From Hymenobacter sp. PAMC 26628 (GTDB taxonomy: Bacteria > Bacteroidota > Bacteroidia > Cytophagales > Hymenobacteraceae): DNA of 64,000 nt. Numbering within the stretch: position 1 is the first letter of the stretch; each line of letters begins with the position of its first letter. The DNA lies in NCBI RefSeq assembly GCF_001562275.1, contig NZ_CP014304.1, positions 1,674,001 through 1,738,000 of the forward strand. The letters run 5' to 3'. Positions 26,335 to 35,279 of this stretch are shown one piece after another. A program made the translations under genes and the position numbers. Below the pieces are notes generated by a model, which saw only the letters and a list, made by a program, of their open reading frames with translations, did not search any database and was not told the DNA's origin.

Positions 26335-28566
26335 CTAGCTCACGCCGCCGCCCAGCAGTTTATCGGGCGTTATCGGTAGCTCGCGGATGCGCTTGCCGGT
26401 GGCGTGGAACACGGCGTTGGCCACGGCGGCGGTGAAGCCGATGAGGCCGATTTCGCCCAAGCCTTTGGCCCCGATGGGGTTGAGGACCGGGTCGGGCTCG
26501 TCGAGGAGGATGACGTCGATGTCGGGCACGTCGGCGTGGGTGGCCATGTGGTACTCGGCCAGGTTGTGGTTCACGAAGCGGCCGTAGCGGTGGTCGAGCA
26601 CGGCGTGCTCCATCAGGGCCATGCTGATGCCCCAGGTGACGGCCCCCAGCACTTGGCTGCGGGCGGTTTTGGGGCTGATGACCCGGCCCGCGTCGATGGC
26701 CGACACCACCCGCGCCACGCGCACCTCGCCGGTGCGGGCGTGCACCAGCACCTCCACGAAGTGGGCCCCGAACGACTTGCCCGAGTTCTCCTTGGCCTCG
26801 GGGCCCGGCTTGGCTTCCTGCGTCACCTCCAGGCCCGGCAGGCCGTGCAGGCGCAGCACGTCGGCGAAGGACACGCGGCGGCCCGGGTCGCGGGCTAGGT
26901 ACAGGGCCCCGTTTTCCACCACCAACTCTTCCGCCTTGACCGGGCCAAATTGCGAGCGGCCCGTCTGCACCGCCAGGGCCCTAAGTTGCTGCTGCAACGC
27001 CGTGCAGGCCGTGTGCACCGCCGTGCCCACCGAGGCCGTGGTGTGCGAGCCAAACTGGCCCGCCGAGGGCGGCAAGGCCGAATCGCCCAGCTCGAACTGA
27101 ATTTGGCCCGGCGCAATTCCCAGGGCCGCGGCGGCCACCTGCGTCATGGCGGTGGCGGTGCCGGGGCCCACGTCGGCGGTGCCGCTCTGCACCAGCAGGG
27201 TGCCGTCGGCGCGCAGCTGGGCGCGGGCGGTGGCGGGGGCACGCTCGGCCTTGTAAATGCCCATGGCCATGCCCCAGCCCACCAGGTAGGGCCCCTGGCG
27301 CATCGAGCGCGGGGCGGCCGGCCGCTGCTGCCAGCCGAAGCGCTCGGCGCCTTGCGCGTAGCATTCGCGCAGGCGGTTGCTGCTCCACGGGATGTTTTTC
27401 TCGGGGTCGGCGGGGGCAAAGTTCTTGAGGCGCAGGGCCAGCGGGTCCATGTTCAGGGCGTAGGCCAGCTCGTCCATTGCCGACTCGATGGCGAACGAGC
27501 CGCTGGCCTCGCCGGGGCCCCGCGTCCAGGCGGGCGTGCTCAGGTCGAGGGGTACCACGCGGTAGCGCGCGTCGAGGCTGGGGCAGGCGTAGGCCGCCTT
27601 GGTGGGGTGCAGCATGCGCTCGACGAACAGCTCGTAGCGCGAGCTGCTGCCGTGGCCCAGGTGCGTGATGCCCACCAGCGTACCGTCGTGCTGGGCCCCC
27701 AGGCCCACCTGCTGCACCGAGCGCGGCCGGTAGCCCACCATGTTAAACTCCTGTTCGCGCCCCAGCATTACCTGCACCGGGCGGCCCACCTTTTTGGCCC
27801 CCAGAATGACCGCCACCTCGGGCGGCCAAATGCGCGACGCCCCCCCGAAGGCCCCGCCCACGAACGGCGAGTGCACCCGCACCTGGCTCTCGGGCAGCCC
27901 GAACATGCGCATCAAGTCCTGCTGGGCCAGCTTGGGGGCCTGCGTTTTGTTGTACACCGTCAGCCGCTCGCCCTCCCACAGGGCCACCGTGGCGTGGGTT
28001 TCCATCGGGTTGTGCACCTGGATGGGCGTGCGGTATTCCTGGAAAATGTGCACCGGGGCCCCGGCGTAGGCCCCTGCCTGGCCGCGCAGGTAGTCGGGTT
28101 CGTCCTTGGCCGTTTGGCCGGTGGCGAGGTTGGCCCCCAGGTCGGTTTGGGGCGCGGTGGCTTCGTATGCTACCCGCACCAGGGCGGCGGCGTACTGGGC
28201 CTGTTCTAGGGTTTCGGCCACGGCCAGCGCCACCGGCTGGTTGCTGAAGTGGATTTGGTCGTCGTAGAATACCTTGATTTCCTGGCCCTCCACCCGTTCG
28301 TTGTGGTTGGCCGTAGCGCTGGCATAGGCCGGCACCTTGGGTGCGTTCAGGTACGTGAGCACGGCCAGCACGCCGGGGGCCCGCTCGGCCGCCTTCGTGT
28401 CGATGCTTTTGATGCGGCCCCGGGCAATGGCGCTGGTGGCCAGCACGCCGTAGGTGCAGCCCACCACGCGGTGCTCGGCGGCGTAGCGGGCCTGGCCGGT
28501 CACTTTCAGGCGGCCGTCAACACGGCTCGGGGCGGAAGGAAGGGACGGGACGGGCAGTTCGGGCAT
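26335..28566 (-). CDS. Xanthine dehydrogenase/aldehyde oxidase-type molybdopterin-binding subunit
   Basis: Large catalytic subunit of a molybdenum hydroxylase, 743 residues (YagR/PaoC-like). An N-terminal 'a/b hammerhead' domain (residues about 15-120, RVDGRLKVTGQARYAAEH) precedes the molybdopterin-binding domain (FVGGAFGGASRIWPPE, GPGEASGSFAIESAMDELA, VGTAVHTACTAL), ending with the likely base Glu705 in GAKGLGEIGLIG. Such enzymes normally need a 2Fe-2S subunit and an FAD subunit encoded next to it. Neither is present on either side here, so it must pair with distant subunits or act alone. Substrate unknown (aldehyde or N-heterocycle). No Tat signal is seen at the N-terminus. Confidence 0.9.
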   Translation of the reverse strand: MPELPVPSLPSAPSRVDGRLKVTGQARYAAEHRVVGCTYGVLATSAIARGRIKSIDTKAAERAPGVLAVLTYLNAPKVPAYASATANHNERVEGQEIKVFYDDQIHFSNQPVALAVAETLEQAQYAAALVRVAYEATAPQTDLGANLATGQTAKDEPDYLRGQAGAYAGAPVHIFQEYRTPIQVHNPMETHATVALWEGERLTVYNKTQAPKLAQQDLMRMFGLPESQVRVHSPFVGGAFGGASRIWPPEVAVILGAKKVGRPVQVMLGREQEFNMVGYRPRSVQQVGLGAQHDGTLVGITHLGHGSSSRYELFVERMLHPTKAAYACPSLDARYRVVPLDLSTPAWTRGPGEASGSFAIESAMDELAYALNMDPLALRLKNFAPADPEKNIPWSSNRLRECYAQGAERFGWQQRPAAPRSMRQGPYLVGWGMAMGIYKAERAPATARAQLRADGTLLVQSGTADVGPGTATAMTQVAAAALGIAPGQIQFELGDSALPPSAGQFGSHTTASVGTAVHTACTALQQQLRALAVQTGRSQFGPVKAEELVVENGALYLARDPGRRVSFADVLRLHGLPGLEVTQEAKPGPEAKENSGKSFGAHFVEVLVHARTGEVRVARVVSAIDAGRVISPKTARSQVLGAVTWGISMALMEHAVLDHRYGRFVNHNLAEYHMATHADVPDIDVILLDEPDPVLNPIGAKGLGEIGLIGFTAAVANAVFHATGKRIRELPITPDKLLGGGVS

Positions 28567-28702
28567 GGGCGAACGGGTAGGAAACGTGTCCCGGCTATAC
28601 GCAAGTCACGCGCCCGCGACGGACGGCCACGGCCCCGCGGTTTAGAAAATCAGCCGCGAAGCCAGCCACGGGGAGGGCCCCGCCGCGCGGCACTACGGCG
28701 GG

Positions 28703-29305
28703 CTACGACTTCTTTTCCGCGACCGGGAATTTCTCCAAAATGTCCTTGGCCACGCGGCTGAACTCGCTGCCCAGGCGGGCGGGGTCGCTGACGGGGTCGG
28801 CGATGGAGCCGCGCCAGACTAGGTTATTGGTGCGGGCGTCGATGAAGTCGATGATCAGCGTGCCCTCGTTGTACTGCTCGGTGTGAGCCGTTTGGTAGTA
28901 CCTGGGGGTGTACCAATAACCGTAGTTAATGGGCAGGAAACCACCGCGGTACGATACCGCGTAAGGGTAGGCGTAGCCGTAGCCGGGCTGGGTGTTGTAC
29001 ACGGTGCGCTCGGCCTGCTCCACGTAGGTATGGGTGGTGACGAGCAAGTTGGGCCGGTTGTCGGCTTGGCGCAGGCCGCGCTTGATCAGCTCGTCGGCAA
29101 TGGCTTGCTTGATTTTGTCCTGCGCGATGGGGCTGTGCAGCAGCGGGTTGTCGTCGCCGTTGGTCTTTACCTTCATGTCGGCAAAGTCGAAGGTGCGGTA
29201 CTTGCTAAAATCGACGTTGGCGCGCTGCTCCACGTTCACGGTGGGGGCGCAGGCCGTGGCGCCTAGCGAAAAAGCCACGATTACCGCTAATAATACCCGT
29301 TTCAT
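28703..29305 (-). CDS. DUF4136 lipoprotein
   Basis: Envelope lipoprotein of 200 residues. Signal sequence MKRVLLAVIVAFSLGATAC with the lipobox cysteine, then the DUF4136 pattern: VDFSKYRTFDFADMK near the start, LIKRGLRQADNRPNLLVTTH in the middle, and EGTLIIDFIDARTNNLVWRG before the C-terminus. A Tyr/Gly-rich loop (QPGYGYAYPYAVSYRGG) is usual for Bacteroidota members. The start at 29305 is chosen for the signal peptide; an upstream in-frame start would add 11 residues. Function unknown. Confidence 0.88.
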   Translation of the reverse strand: MKRVLLAVIVAFSLGATACAPTVNVEQRANVDFSKYRTFDFADMKVKTNGDDNPLLHSPIAQDKIKQAIADELIKRGLRQADNRPNLLVTTHTYVEQAERTVYNTQPGYGYAYPYAVSYRGGFLPINYGYWYTPRYYQTAHTEQYNEGTLIIDFIDARTNNLVWRGSIADPVSDPARLGSEFSRVAKDILEKFPVAEKKS

Positions 29306-29394
29306 GTAATATAATCTAGGATGAATGATGTTTGTCATACTGGTTCCGCCGCCGGTAGGTTCCGGAGGAGCTTACTTGATTCAGCCTTTTCGAA

Positions 29395-29491
29395 GCAGCC
29401 CGGCTGACGCACAAAACGTTGGGGCCCCGGCGGCCCGGCACGGTATGCCGGGCCGCCGGGGCCCCAACGTTTTGTGCGTCAGCCGGGCTGC
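29395..29491. repeat. Perfect palindrome with 46-bp arms
   Basis: Arms 29395-29440 and 29446-29491 are exact complements around a 5-base loop. The arms contain ACAAAACGTTGGGGCCCC and CGGCGGCCCGGCA. It abuts the stop codon of the deaminase gene (29492-29494) and probably forms a very strong RNA hairpin ending that transcript. Confidence 0.92.
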
Positions 29492-29926
29492 CTACAGCTC
29501 CATAATGTCCTCGTTCCAGAGCGTGGGCTCGGCCGCAATGAACTCGTTCATCAGGTCCACGCACTCCTGCAAGTCGAGGATGACAACCTCTACGCCGTGG
29601 CTTTCGAGGAATTCCTTCGACTCGCCGAACGTGCGCGACTCGCCCACCACGATCTTCGGAATCTTGAACTGCACGATGGTGCCGGCGCACATGTAGCAGG
29701 GCATCAGGGTGGTATACAGCACGGTGTCGCGGTAGGTGCGCTGGCGGCCGGCGTTCATCAGGGCGTCCATCTCGCCGTGCTTGATGGCGTTGTTTTCCTG
29801 CACGCGCTTGTTGCGGCCGCGGCTCACGAGCTGGCCGTCGCGCACCAGCACCGAGCCAATGGGAATGCCGCCCTGCGCGCGCCCCATCCGGGCTTCGTCG
29901 ATGGCGGCTTGCATGAATTCGTCCAT
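29492..29926 (-). CDS. Cytosine deaminase of the yeast Fcy1 type (zinc CDA fold)
   Basis: Zinc-dependent nucleobase deaminase of 144 residues. Metal and catalytic motif HGEMDA (His50, Glu52) and PCYMC (Cys77, Cys80). The rest follows yeast Fcy1 closely: GGIPIGSVLV, YRDTVLYTTLMPCYMCAG, IPKIVVGESRTF, HGVEVVILDLQECVDLMNEFI and a C-terminal W-x-EDI (PTLWNEDIMEL), where Fcy1 has the W-x-EDIGE lid. This argues for cytosine rather than guanine or tRNA adenosine as substrate. The resemblance was judged from memory of the yeast sequence. It lies between AddB-like and DUF4136 genes, all on the minus strand, with large inverted repeats on both sides. Confidence 0.85.
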   Translation of the reverse strand: MDEFMQAAIDEARMGRAQGGIPIGSVLVRDGQLVSRGRNKRVQENNAIKHGEMDALMNAGRQRTYRDTVLYTTLMPCYMCAGTIVQFKIPKIVVGESRTFGESKEFLESHGVEVVILDLQECVDLMNEFIAAEPTLWNEDIMEL

Positions 29927-29943
29927 AGTTTTTGGGATTGAGC

Positions 29944-30047
29944 TTTCGCGCAGTGTTGCGCGGTGTTAGAACGCAGTGTTGCGGGGTGTTTTCGTTGAAC
30001 GGCACGGCGAAACACCGCGGTTTAACACCGCGCAACACTGCGCGAAA
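29944..30047. repeat. Inverted repeat with 25-bp perfect outer arms and internal repeats
   Basis: Outer arms TTTCGCGCAGTGTTGCGCGG... (29944-29968) and complement (30023-30047). The inner part repeats the CAGTGTTGCG/GGTGTT theme (29972-29990 and 30008-30020). It fills the gap between the nuclease and deaminase genes. Confidence 0.85.
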
Positions 30048-30051
30048 TAAA

Positions 30052-33000
30052 TCATCGGGCGCAAATGCCCCGATAATCGCAAAACTCGCACTTGGCAAAG
30101 TCGTCGGTCTTACGGATGGGCTCGGCGGGGTCAAGGATTTTGAGGACGATTTTTGCGATTAATTTCTCGGACGTTTTTACGAAATCCTGTCCCTCGCTGG
30201 TCAGGAACGACAAATCGGCGGAGAGCAGGCCGGCGTCGAGGTTGCGCATCGACGCGATGGCGGTGTTGGCGGTTTCGCGCTTTTCGGTGCTGGCCAGCAT
30301 GAAGCGGTAGAGCCAGAGCTGGCGCACCTTGTCGGCGCTGCTGCTGGCTTCGGTGAGCAGGCGCTCGGTGGCTTCGGCGGGCGAGTAGCGGTTGCGGTAG
30401 CCGCTCAGGTTTAGCTCGTTGGCATCAACTAGGCCGGTTTTGTAGTCCACCACCCGCAGGCGGCCGTCGGGCAGCTGGTCCACGCGGTCGGCCATGCCGA
30501 AGAGGCGCACGGCCAGGGGCCCCGCGCCGGGCACGTCCACGAACACGGTGGCGGCCAGCGGCTTTTCGAGGCTGAAGAGGCGCAGCGGCAGGCCCTCGCG
30601 GGTGGGCAGGCCCTGGAGGTAGCGCGCCACGAGGCGGGTGGCCACCTGGCCGTACACGTGGTTGAGGCCCTCGTCGGGGCGGGCGTAGCGCTCGGTGTCG
30701 TCCTGGCGCAGGGCCCGGGTTACTTCGGCGGGCACCTGGGCCAGCAGGGCGGGCAGGTCGGCTTCGGTGAGGGGGCGGGCGTCCTGCTCGAAGGGCCGCA
30801 GCAGGTTCTCCAGCGCCGCGTGCACCATCGTGCCGAAGCTGCTGGCTTCCAGCGTTTCCTCCACGGCCTCGTTCTCGTGGAAGCGGGCCACCTTCGAGAA
30901 GTAAAACCGCAGCGAGCAGGCCAGAAAGTCGTTCAGGCGCGAGGGCGAGATGTTGCGCTCCAGCACGCCGCGCAGGGCCCCCAGCAGCTCCTCGTCCTTC
31001 TCCAGTACGAAGTCGCCGGCGTAGCTGGCGGTGGCTTCGGCGGTGTCGGCCACGGCCACGGTCAGGTCGTCCACGGTCAGCAGCGGGTTTTGGGGGCGCA
31101 GGTCGTTTTCGAGCTGCAATAGGAAGCGGCTGCGCTCACCGCTTTTGGTACCCTCGGCGCCGGGCAGCACGTGCACCAGGTCCACGCGCTGGGCGCGCTG
31201 GAGCAGGCGCCAGAAGTTATAGGCCGTGCCGGCCTCGGCGTCCACATTAGTGGGCAGGCCAAATTCCTGGAGCACGTCGTGGGGAAACAGCGACTGCTGG
31301 CGCTTGGGCGCGGGCAGCACGCCCTCGTTGCAACTCAGGATGATGACGTGGTCGAAGTCCAGGGCCCTGGTTTCGAGCAGGCCCATCACCTGCACGTCGG
31401 CCAGCGGCTCGCCGGCGAAGGGCAGGCGCGTGCGGCCCATCTGCTCGTACAAAAACCGCCGGAACGAGGCCACCGACAGCCGCTGCTCGCGGCAATCGAA
31501 GGCCGAATCGAGCTGCTTGACGAGCGTGTAAAACAGGTACAGGTACTCCGCGCCGAGGGCCGGCTCGTGGTCGGGGCTGGGCTTTTCGGCCGCGTACACT
31601 TGGTGCAGCAAGTCAATCAGCGCGTAGCAGGCCTTGAGGATGTCGTCGCAGTTGTTCCAGGTTTGGAACAGGGCCTCCAGCAGCGGCTGGTGCTTGCCCA
31701 GGGCCAGCAAATCCGTGGCGGGCAGCAGCACGGCGTTCAGGCGCACAATTTCGCGGCACACGTGGTCCAAGATGCCGTGGTACTGCTCGTCGGGCTGCTG
31801 GTTGAGCCAGAGCTGGTAGCGGCGCAAAAACGGGTGGGCCAGCAGCTTGCTCACCGCCAGGTGGTGGTAGCGGGGCACGCCGTAGCCGGTTTCGGCGCTG
31901 CCCTCGCGAATGCCGGTGAGGTGCACCTCGAACAGCAAATCGACCAAATTAAACAGCGGCGTGGCCTGGAAGCTCAGGCCCATCGTCACGTTGTAGGCGG
32001 GCACGGCGTCGGGCGGCAGGCCGTGCAGCACCGGTAGCAGCAGGGTTTCGTCGGGCAGCACCACGGCCACGGTGGCGGTGGGGTAGTCGCGCCGGGCCTC
32101 GGCCAGCAGCTGGCCGGCCAGCTTGCCCTGCATGCTGGGGTTGGCCACGCCCAGCAGGCGCACGTGGTGGGCCTGGCCGCGCAGCCACTCGGTACCGCCG
32201 CCCAGGGCCCCCAGCGGCAGGTCCCAGCGCTTGGCGTACTGGCGCAGGTGCTGGCCAGCGCGGTTGGGCGAGTCGGGGGCCAGGTAAAACGGGTCGCCGT
32301 CGAAGCGCAGCTCGGCGCGCCCGGCGCGGTAGAGCAGGCGGATGAGCTTCTCCTCGGCCTTCGACAAGTTGCCCAGGCCCACGAACGCGTGCCGGGCCAC
32401 GGCCGGGGCCCCCGGGTCGGCGTCCAGGGCTTCCAGGCGCTTTTGCAACTTCTTCACGGCCAAGCGGTAGGCCAGGCCGGGGTAGGCGAGGTGCTGGGCC
32501 AGCATGCGGCGCTTCAGCTCGCGGTACACCTTTTCGAGCTGGTCCCAGAAGCTGAACGCGCGGCCCGCCAGGCGGCTGCGCGCGGGCAGGGCTTCCAGGT
32601 TCCAGCGCTCCAGGGCCTTGGCCTGGCTGAGGTACTCGAACACCTTGCGCGGCTGGGCCAGGTTCTGGTCGAGGTTGGAGAAGTCGTTGAGCAGCAGGCC
32701 CGACCAGCCCACGAACCGGTCGAAGTTCAGGCCCGTGTCGTAGCCCTTGAGGATGTCGTAGAGCAGCAGCTGTAGGGCAATGGGCTCCTCCACCTGCACG
32801 CCGGCCAGCTCCACCATGTAGTCTTCCATGGCCGCCACGCGCGGGGCCCACAGGGCCTGGCCGGGCGGCAGGGCCAGGGCCAGCTCGTTCTTTAAGTACA
32901 CCACGGCGCGGCGCGTGGGCACCACCACCACCAGCTCCGAGAGCTCGTCGTCGGGGCCCGCGCCGTAGCGCTCCAGCAGGTGGCGGGCCGTGCCGGCCAG

Positions 33001-33063
33001 GAACGTGGGCGCGTGGTCGGGCGGGGCGAAGGAGGGCAGGGCGGCGGGCGCGGCGGCGGGCAT
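30052..33063 (-). CDS. AddB-like PD-(D/E)XK nuclease with Fe-S cysteines
   Basis: About 1003-residue protein of the AddB/RexB type, the nuclease-bearing partner of recombination helicase-nucleases. The N-terminal inactivated helicase part starts with ELVVVVPTRRAVVYLKNEL. The PDDEXK_1 nuclease core lies in the C-terminal third: EASSFGTMVHAALENLL (H), GMADRVDQL (D) and RVVDYKTG near residue 870 (D-x-K). Cysteines in DFLACSLRFYF and in CEFCDYRGIC at the extreme C-terminus fit the 4Fe-4S staple of AddB. ATG 33063 is preferred; upstream codons give only a low-complexity Pro/Ala stretch. No AddA/UvrD gene is adjacent. It probably acts in double-strand-break end processing. Confidence 0.85.
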   Translation of the reverse strand: MPAAAPAALPSFAPPDHAPTFLAGTARHLLERYGAGPDDELSELVVVVPTRRAVVYLKNELALALPPGQALWAPRVAAMEDYMVELAGVQVEEPIALQLLLYDILKGYDTGLNFDRFVGWSGLLLNDFSNLDQNLAQPRKVFEYLSQAKALERWNLEALPARSRLAGRAFSFWDQLEKVYRELKRRMLAQHLAYPGLAYRLAVKKLQKRLEALDADPGAPAVARHAFVGLGNLSKAEEKLIRLLYRAGRAELRFDGDPFYLAPDSPNRAGQHLRQYAKRWDLPLGALGGGTEWLRGQAHHVRLLGVANPSMQGKLAGQLLAEARRDYPTATVAVVLPDETLLLPVLHGLPPDAVPAYNVTMGLSFQATPLFNLVDLLFEVHLTGIREGSAETGYGVPRYHHLAVSKLLAHPFLRRYQLWLNQQPDEQYHGILDHVCREIVRLNAVLLPATDLLALGKHQPLLEALFQTWNNCDDILKACYALIDLLHQVYAAEKPSPDHEPALGAEYLYLFYTLVKQLDSAFDCREQRLSVASFRRFLYEQMGRTRLPFAGEPLADVQVMGLLETRALDFDHVIILSCNEGVLPAPKRQQSLFPHDVLQEFGLPTNVDAEAGTAYNFWRLLQRAQRVDLVHVLPGAEGTKSGERSRFLLQLENDLRPQNPLLTVDDLTVAVADTAEATASYAGDFVLEKDEELLGALRGVLERNISPSRLNDFLACSLRFYFSKVARFHENEAVEETLEASSFGTMVHAALENLLRPFEQDARPLTEADLPALLAQVPAEVTRALRQDDTERYARPDEGLNHVYGQVATRLVARYLQGLPTREGLPLRLFSLEKPLAATVFVDVPGAGPLAVRLFGMADRVDQLPDGRLRVVDYKTGLVDANELNLSGYRNRYSPAEATERLLTEASSSADKVRQLWLYRFMLASTEKRETANTAIASMRNLDAGLLSADLSFLTSEGQDFVKTSEKLIAKIVLKILDPAEPIRKTDDFAKCEFCDYRGICAR

Positions 33064-33254
33064 CGGAAAGGCAGCTGGAAAGGACCGGCAAGGTACGGCC
33101 GGGGCCCTGGCAACAGCAGCGGGTGGGGCGGCGTTCGGCGGGGCGGGCCGGTAGCGGGCCGGGGCCCCCGGTGCCGCGGCCGGCCGCCGGCTAACTTCAC
33201 GCACCCATCCGCGCTAATGGGCCCCTTGGCTCCCTGGCCGCTTCCCGCATTCCC

Positions 33255-33698
33255 ATGAAATACTTGCCCTTCGTGTTGCTGGTGCTGGCCGGGGCGGCCT
33301 TCGCTACCCAATCGGCCGTCAACAGCCAGCTCCGGGGCGCGTTGCACAGCGTGCTGTGGGCCGTGCTCGTTTCGTACGCGGGCGGCACCGTGGTGGCGGG
33401 GGCCCTGTTGCTGGCCGCCCGCGCCCCCGTGCCGGCCCTCGCCGCCCTGGGCAGCCTGCCGTGGTACTACTGGACCGGCGGCTTGCTGGGCGTGGTGTAC
33501 GTGATGGCCATCGCCTTTTCGTTGCAGCGGGTGGGGGCGGCCAGCCTGTTTGCTTTGGTGGTGGCCGGGCAGCTGCTCACCGCGCTGCTCTACGACCAGC
33601 TGGGCTTCCTGAACCTGCACCGCAGCAGCTTTTCGCTAACCAAAGCGGCCGGGGCAGTCCTCCTGGTACTGGGGGCTTACCTGCTCAACCGCAAGTAG
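33255..33698 (+). CDS. DMT-superfamily small transporter (YdcZ/DUF606-like)
   Basis: 147 residues with five membrane helices. FATQSAVNSQLRGAL near the start, PWYYWTGGLLGVVYVMAI in the middle and GQLLTALLYDQLGFLNL match the YdcZ (DUF606) pattern, a half-size drug/metabolite transporter that probably dimerises. Substrate unknown. Divergent from the AddB-like gene. Confidence 0.85.
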   Translation: MKYLPFVLLVLAGAAFATQSAVNSQLRGALHSVLWAVLVSYAGGTVVAGALLLAARAPVPALAALGSLPWYYWTGGLLGVVYVMAIAFSLQRVGAASLFALVVAGQLLTALLYDQLGFLNLHRSSFSLTKAAGAVLLVLGAYLLNRK

Positions 33699-33937
33699 GT
33701 AGGGGCGCGGCGTGGTAGGGCTGCGCTGGGGCCCCGGGCCTTACACCGCGCGCAGAACCACGCAAAGTGAGGCAGTCGAAATTACCCCTCACAAGGAAAC
33801 TGGCCCAGCCGCCGCGCTGGCCAGCCAGTGCATTTACGAGGCTGGCGGGCAGCAGGCCAACCTTTTAGGGCCCCCGGCAGTACCGCCTAACGTTGCCCGG
33901 CCCGGGCAGTCGCCGCCTCTCATATTACCTTGCCGCC

Positions 33938-35065
33938 ATGGAAGAAGCAACCGATCCACTGCCCGAAACCGGCCGCGCGCCGGGCCCGGCCGCCGCCAGC
34001 CGGGGCACGTTTCCGGGCCTCATCACCCGCGAGAAAGACCCGATGAACCTGGAGCTGCCCTTCCCCACGCTGGAAGACCGACTGGTGCCCAACAACCGCT
34101 TCTACGTCCGCAGCCACTTCCCCATCCCCGCGCTGGAGGCCGCCAGCTGGCAGCTCAGCATCGGGGGCGCCGTGCAAAACCCTTTGGTAATCAGCTACGA
34201 CGAGCTGCGCGCCCTGCCGGCCGTAACCGTGGCGGCCACCCTGGAATGCGCCGGCAACGGCCGCGCCCGGCTGACCCCCAAGGCCAAGGGCCTGCTCTGG
34301 GAGCAGGGCGCCGTGGGCAACGCCACCTGGACCGGCGTGCCGCTGGCCGCCCTGCTGGCGCGGGCCGGCGTGCAGGCCGGGGCCCTGGAAGTCATCTTCG
34401 AAGGCGCCGACCACGGCACGGTCGCCGACGAGCCCAAGTCGCCGGGGGCCATCCACTTCGCCCGCAGCCTGCCGCTGGCCAAGGCCCGCCAGCCCGAGGT
34501 GCTGGTGGCCTACCTCATGAACGGCCAGTCCCTGCCGCCCGAGCACGGCTTCCCGGCGCGGCTGGTGGTGCCGGGCTGGTACGGCATGGCCTCGGTGAAG
34601 TGGCTCAGCAAGCTGACGGTCAGCGCCGTGCCCTACGCCGGCTACTGGCAAACGCTGGAGTACGCCTACTGGCAGCGCGCGCACGGCCAGCCCACCCTCG
34701 TGCCCGTGACGGAGATGCTGGTGAAGGCTGAAATTGCCCGCCCGGCCTTATACGAGGTAGTGCCCGCCGGCCAGCCCTACCGCGTGTTCGGCGCGGCCTG
34801 GACGGGCGAGGACGAAGTGACCGGGGTGGAAATCAGCGCCGACGAGGGCCGCACCTGGCAGCCCGCCCAGCTGCTCGACGCCGCCGTGCCCTTCGCCTGG
34901 CGCCTCTGGGAATTTATTTGGACGCCGCCCACCGCACCGGGCCGCCACACCCTGCGGGCCCGCGCCACCGACGGCGCCGGCCGCACCCAGCCCCCCGCGC
35001 ACGACCCCGACCGCCGCAACTACATGATCAATAAAATCGCGGCCGTAGAGGTTGTTGTGCAATAG
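33938..35065 (+). CDS. Sulfite oxidase-like molybdopterin protein
   Basis: Molybdenum enzyme of 375 residues. The oxidoreductase molybdopterin domain spans about residues 35-235: NNRFYVRSHFPIP, the molybdenum-ligand Cys104 in ATLECAGNGR, HFARSLPLAKA, GWYGMASVKWL. The C-terminal Mo-co dimerisation domain (YRVFGAAWTGEDEVTGVEISADEG...W) follows. No signal peptide and no heme domain, so it is closer to the plant-type or SorA-like cytosolic form than to a cytochrome-bearing oxidase. The physiological substrate may be sulfite. ATG 33938 is the first in-frame ATG with a plausible leader. Confidence 0.88.
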   Translation: MEEATDPLPETGRAPGPAAASRGTFPGLITREKDPMNLELPFPTLEDRLVPNNRFYVRSHFPIPALEAASWQLSIGGAVQNPLVISYDELRALPAVTVAATLECAGNGRARLTPKAKGLLWEQGAVGNATWTGVPLAALLARAGVQAGALEVIFEGADHGTVADEPKSPGAIHFARSLPLAKARQPEVLVAYLMNGQSLPPEHGFPARLVVPGWYGMASVKWLSKLTVSAVPYAGYWQTLEYAYWQRAHGQPTLVPVTEMLVKAEIARPALYEVVPAGQPYRVFGAAWTGEDEVTGVEISADEGRTWQPAQLLDAAVPFAWRLWEFIWTPPTAPGRHTLRARATDGAGRTQPPAHDPDRRNYMINKIAAVEVVVQ

Positions 35066-35113
35066 TTGTCAAAGGGTAGGCACCGTTTTGGGGCCCCGGC
35101 GCGCGGTGCCACC

Positions 35114-35185
35114 AAGCGGTGCTCGGCCCTGCGCCCGGGGCCCCGGGGCCGCACCCGCAAGGCCTCGGCCGGGCCCGCACCGCTT
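35114..35185. terminator. GC-rich hairpin after the sulfite oxidase gene
   Basis: AAGCGGTGC ... GCACCGCTT arms, extended by GGCCC/GGGCC, about 50 bp past the stop. There is no U-tract, so a terminator role is tentative. Confidence 0.4.
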
Positions 35186-35279
35186 GCTGGTAGCGCGCGC
35201 TGGGGTGGGGCCCGGCCCGGCCTGTAGTCGGCCCGCGCCGTTACTTTAGCCCAACGTTCTGCTGCCCGTATTTTTGCTT

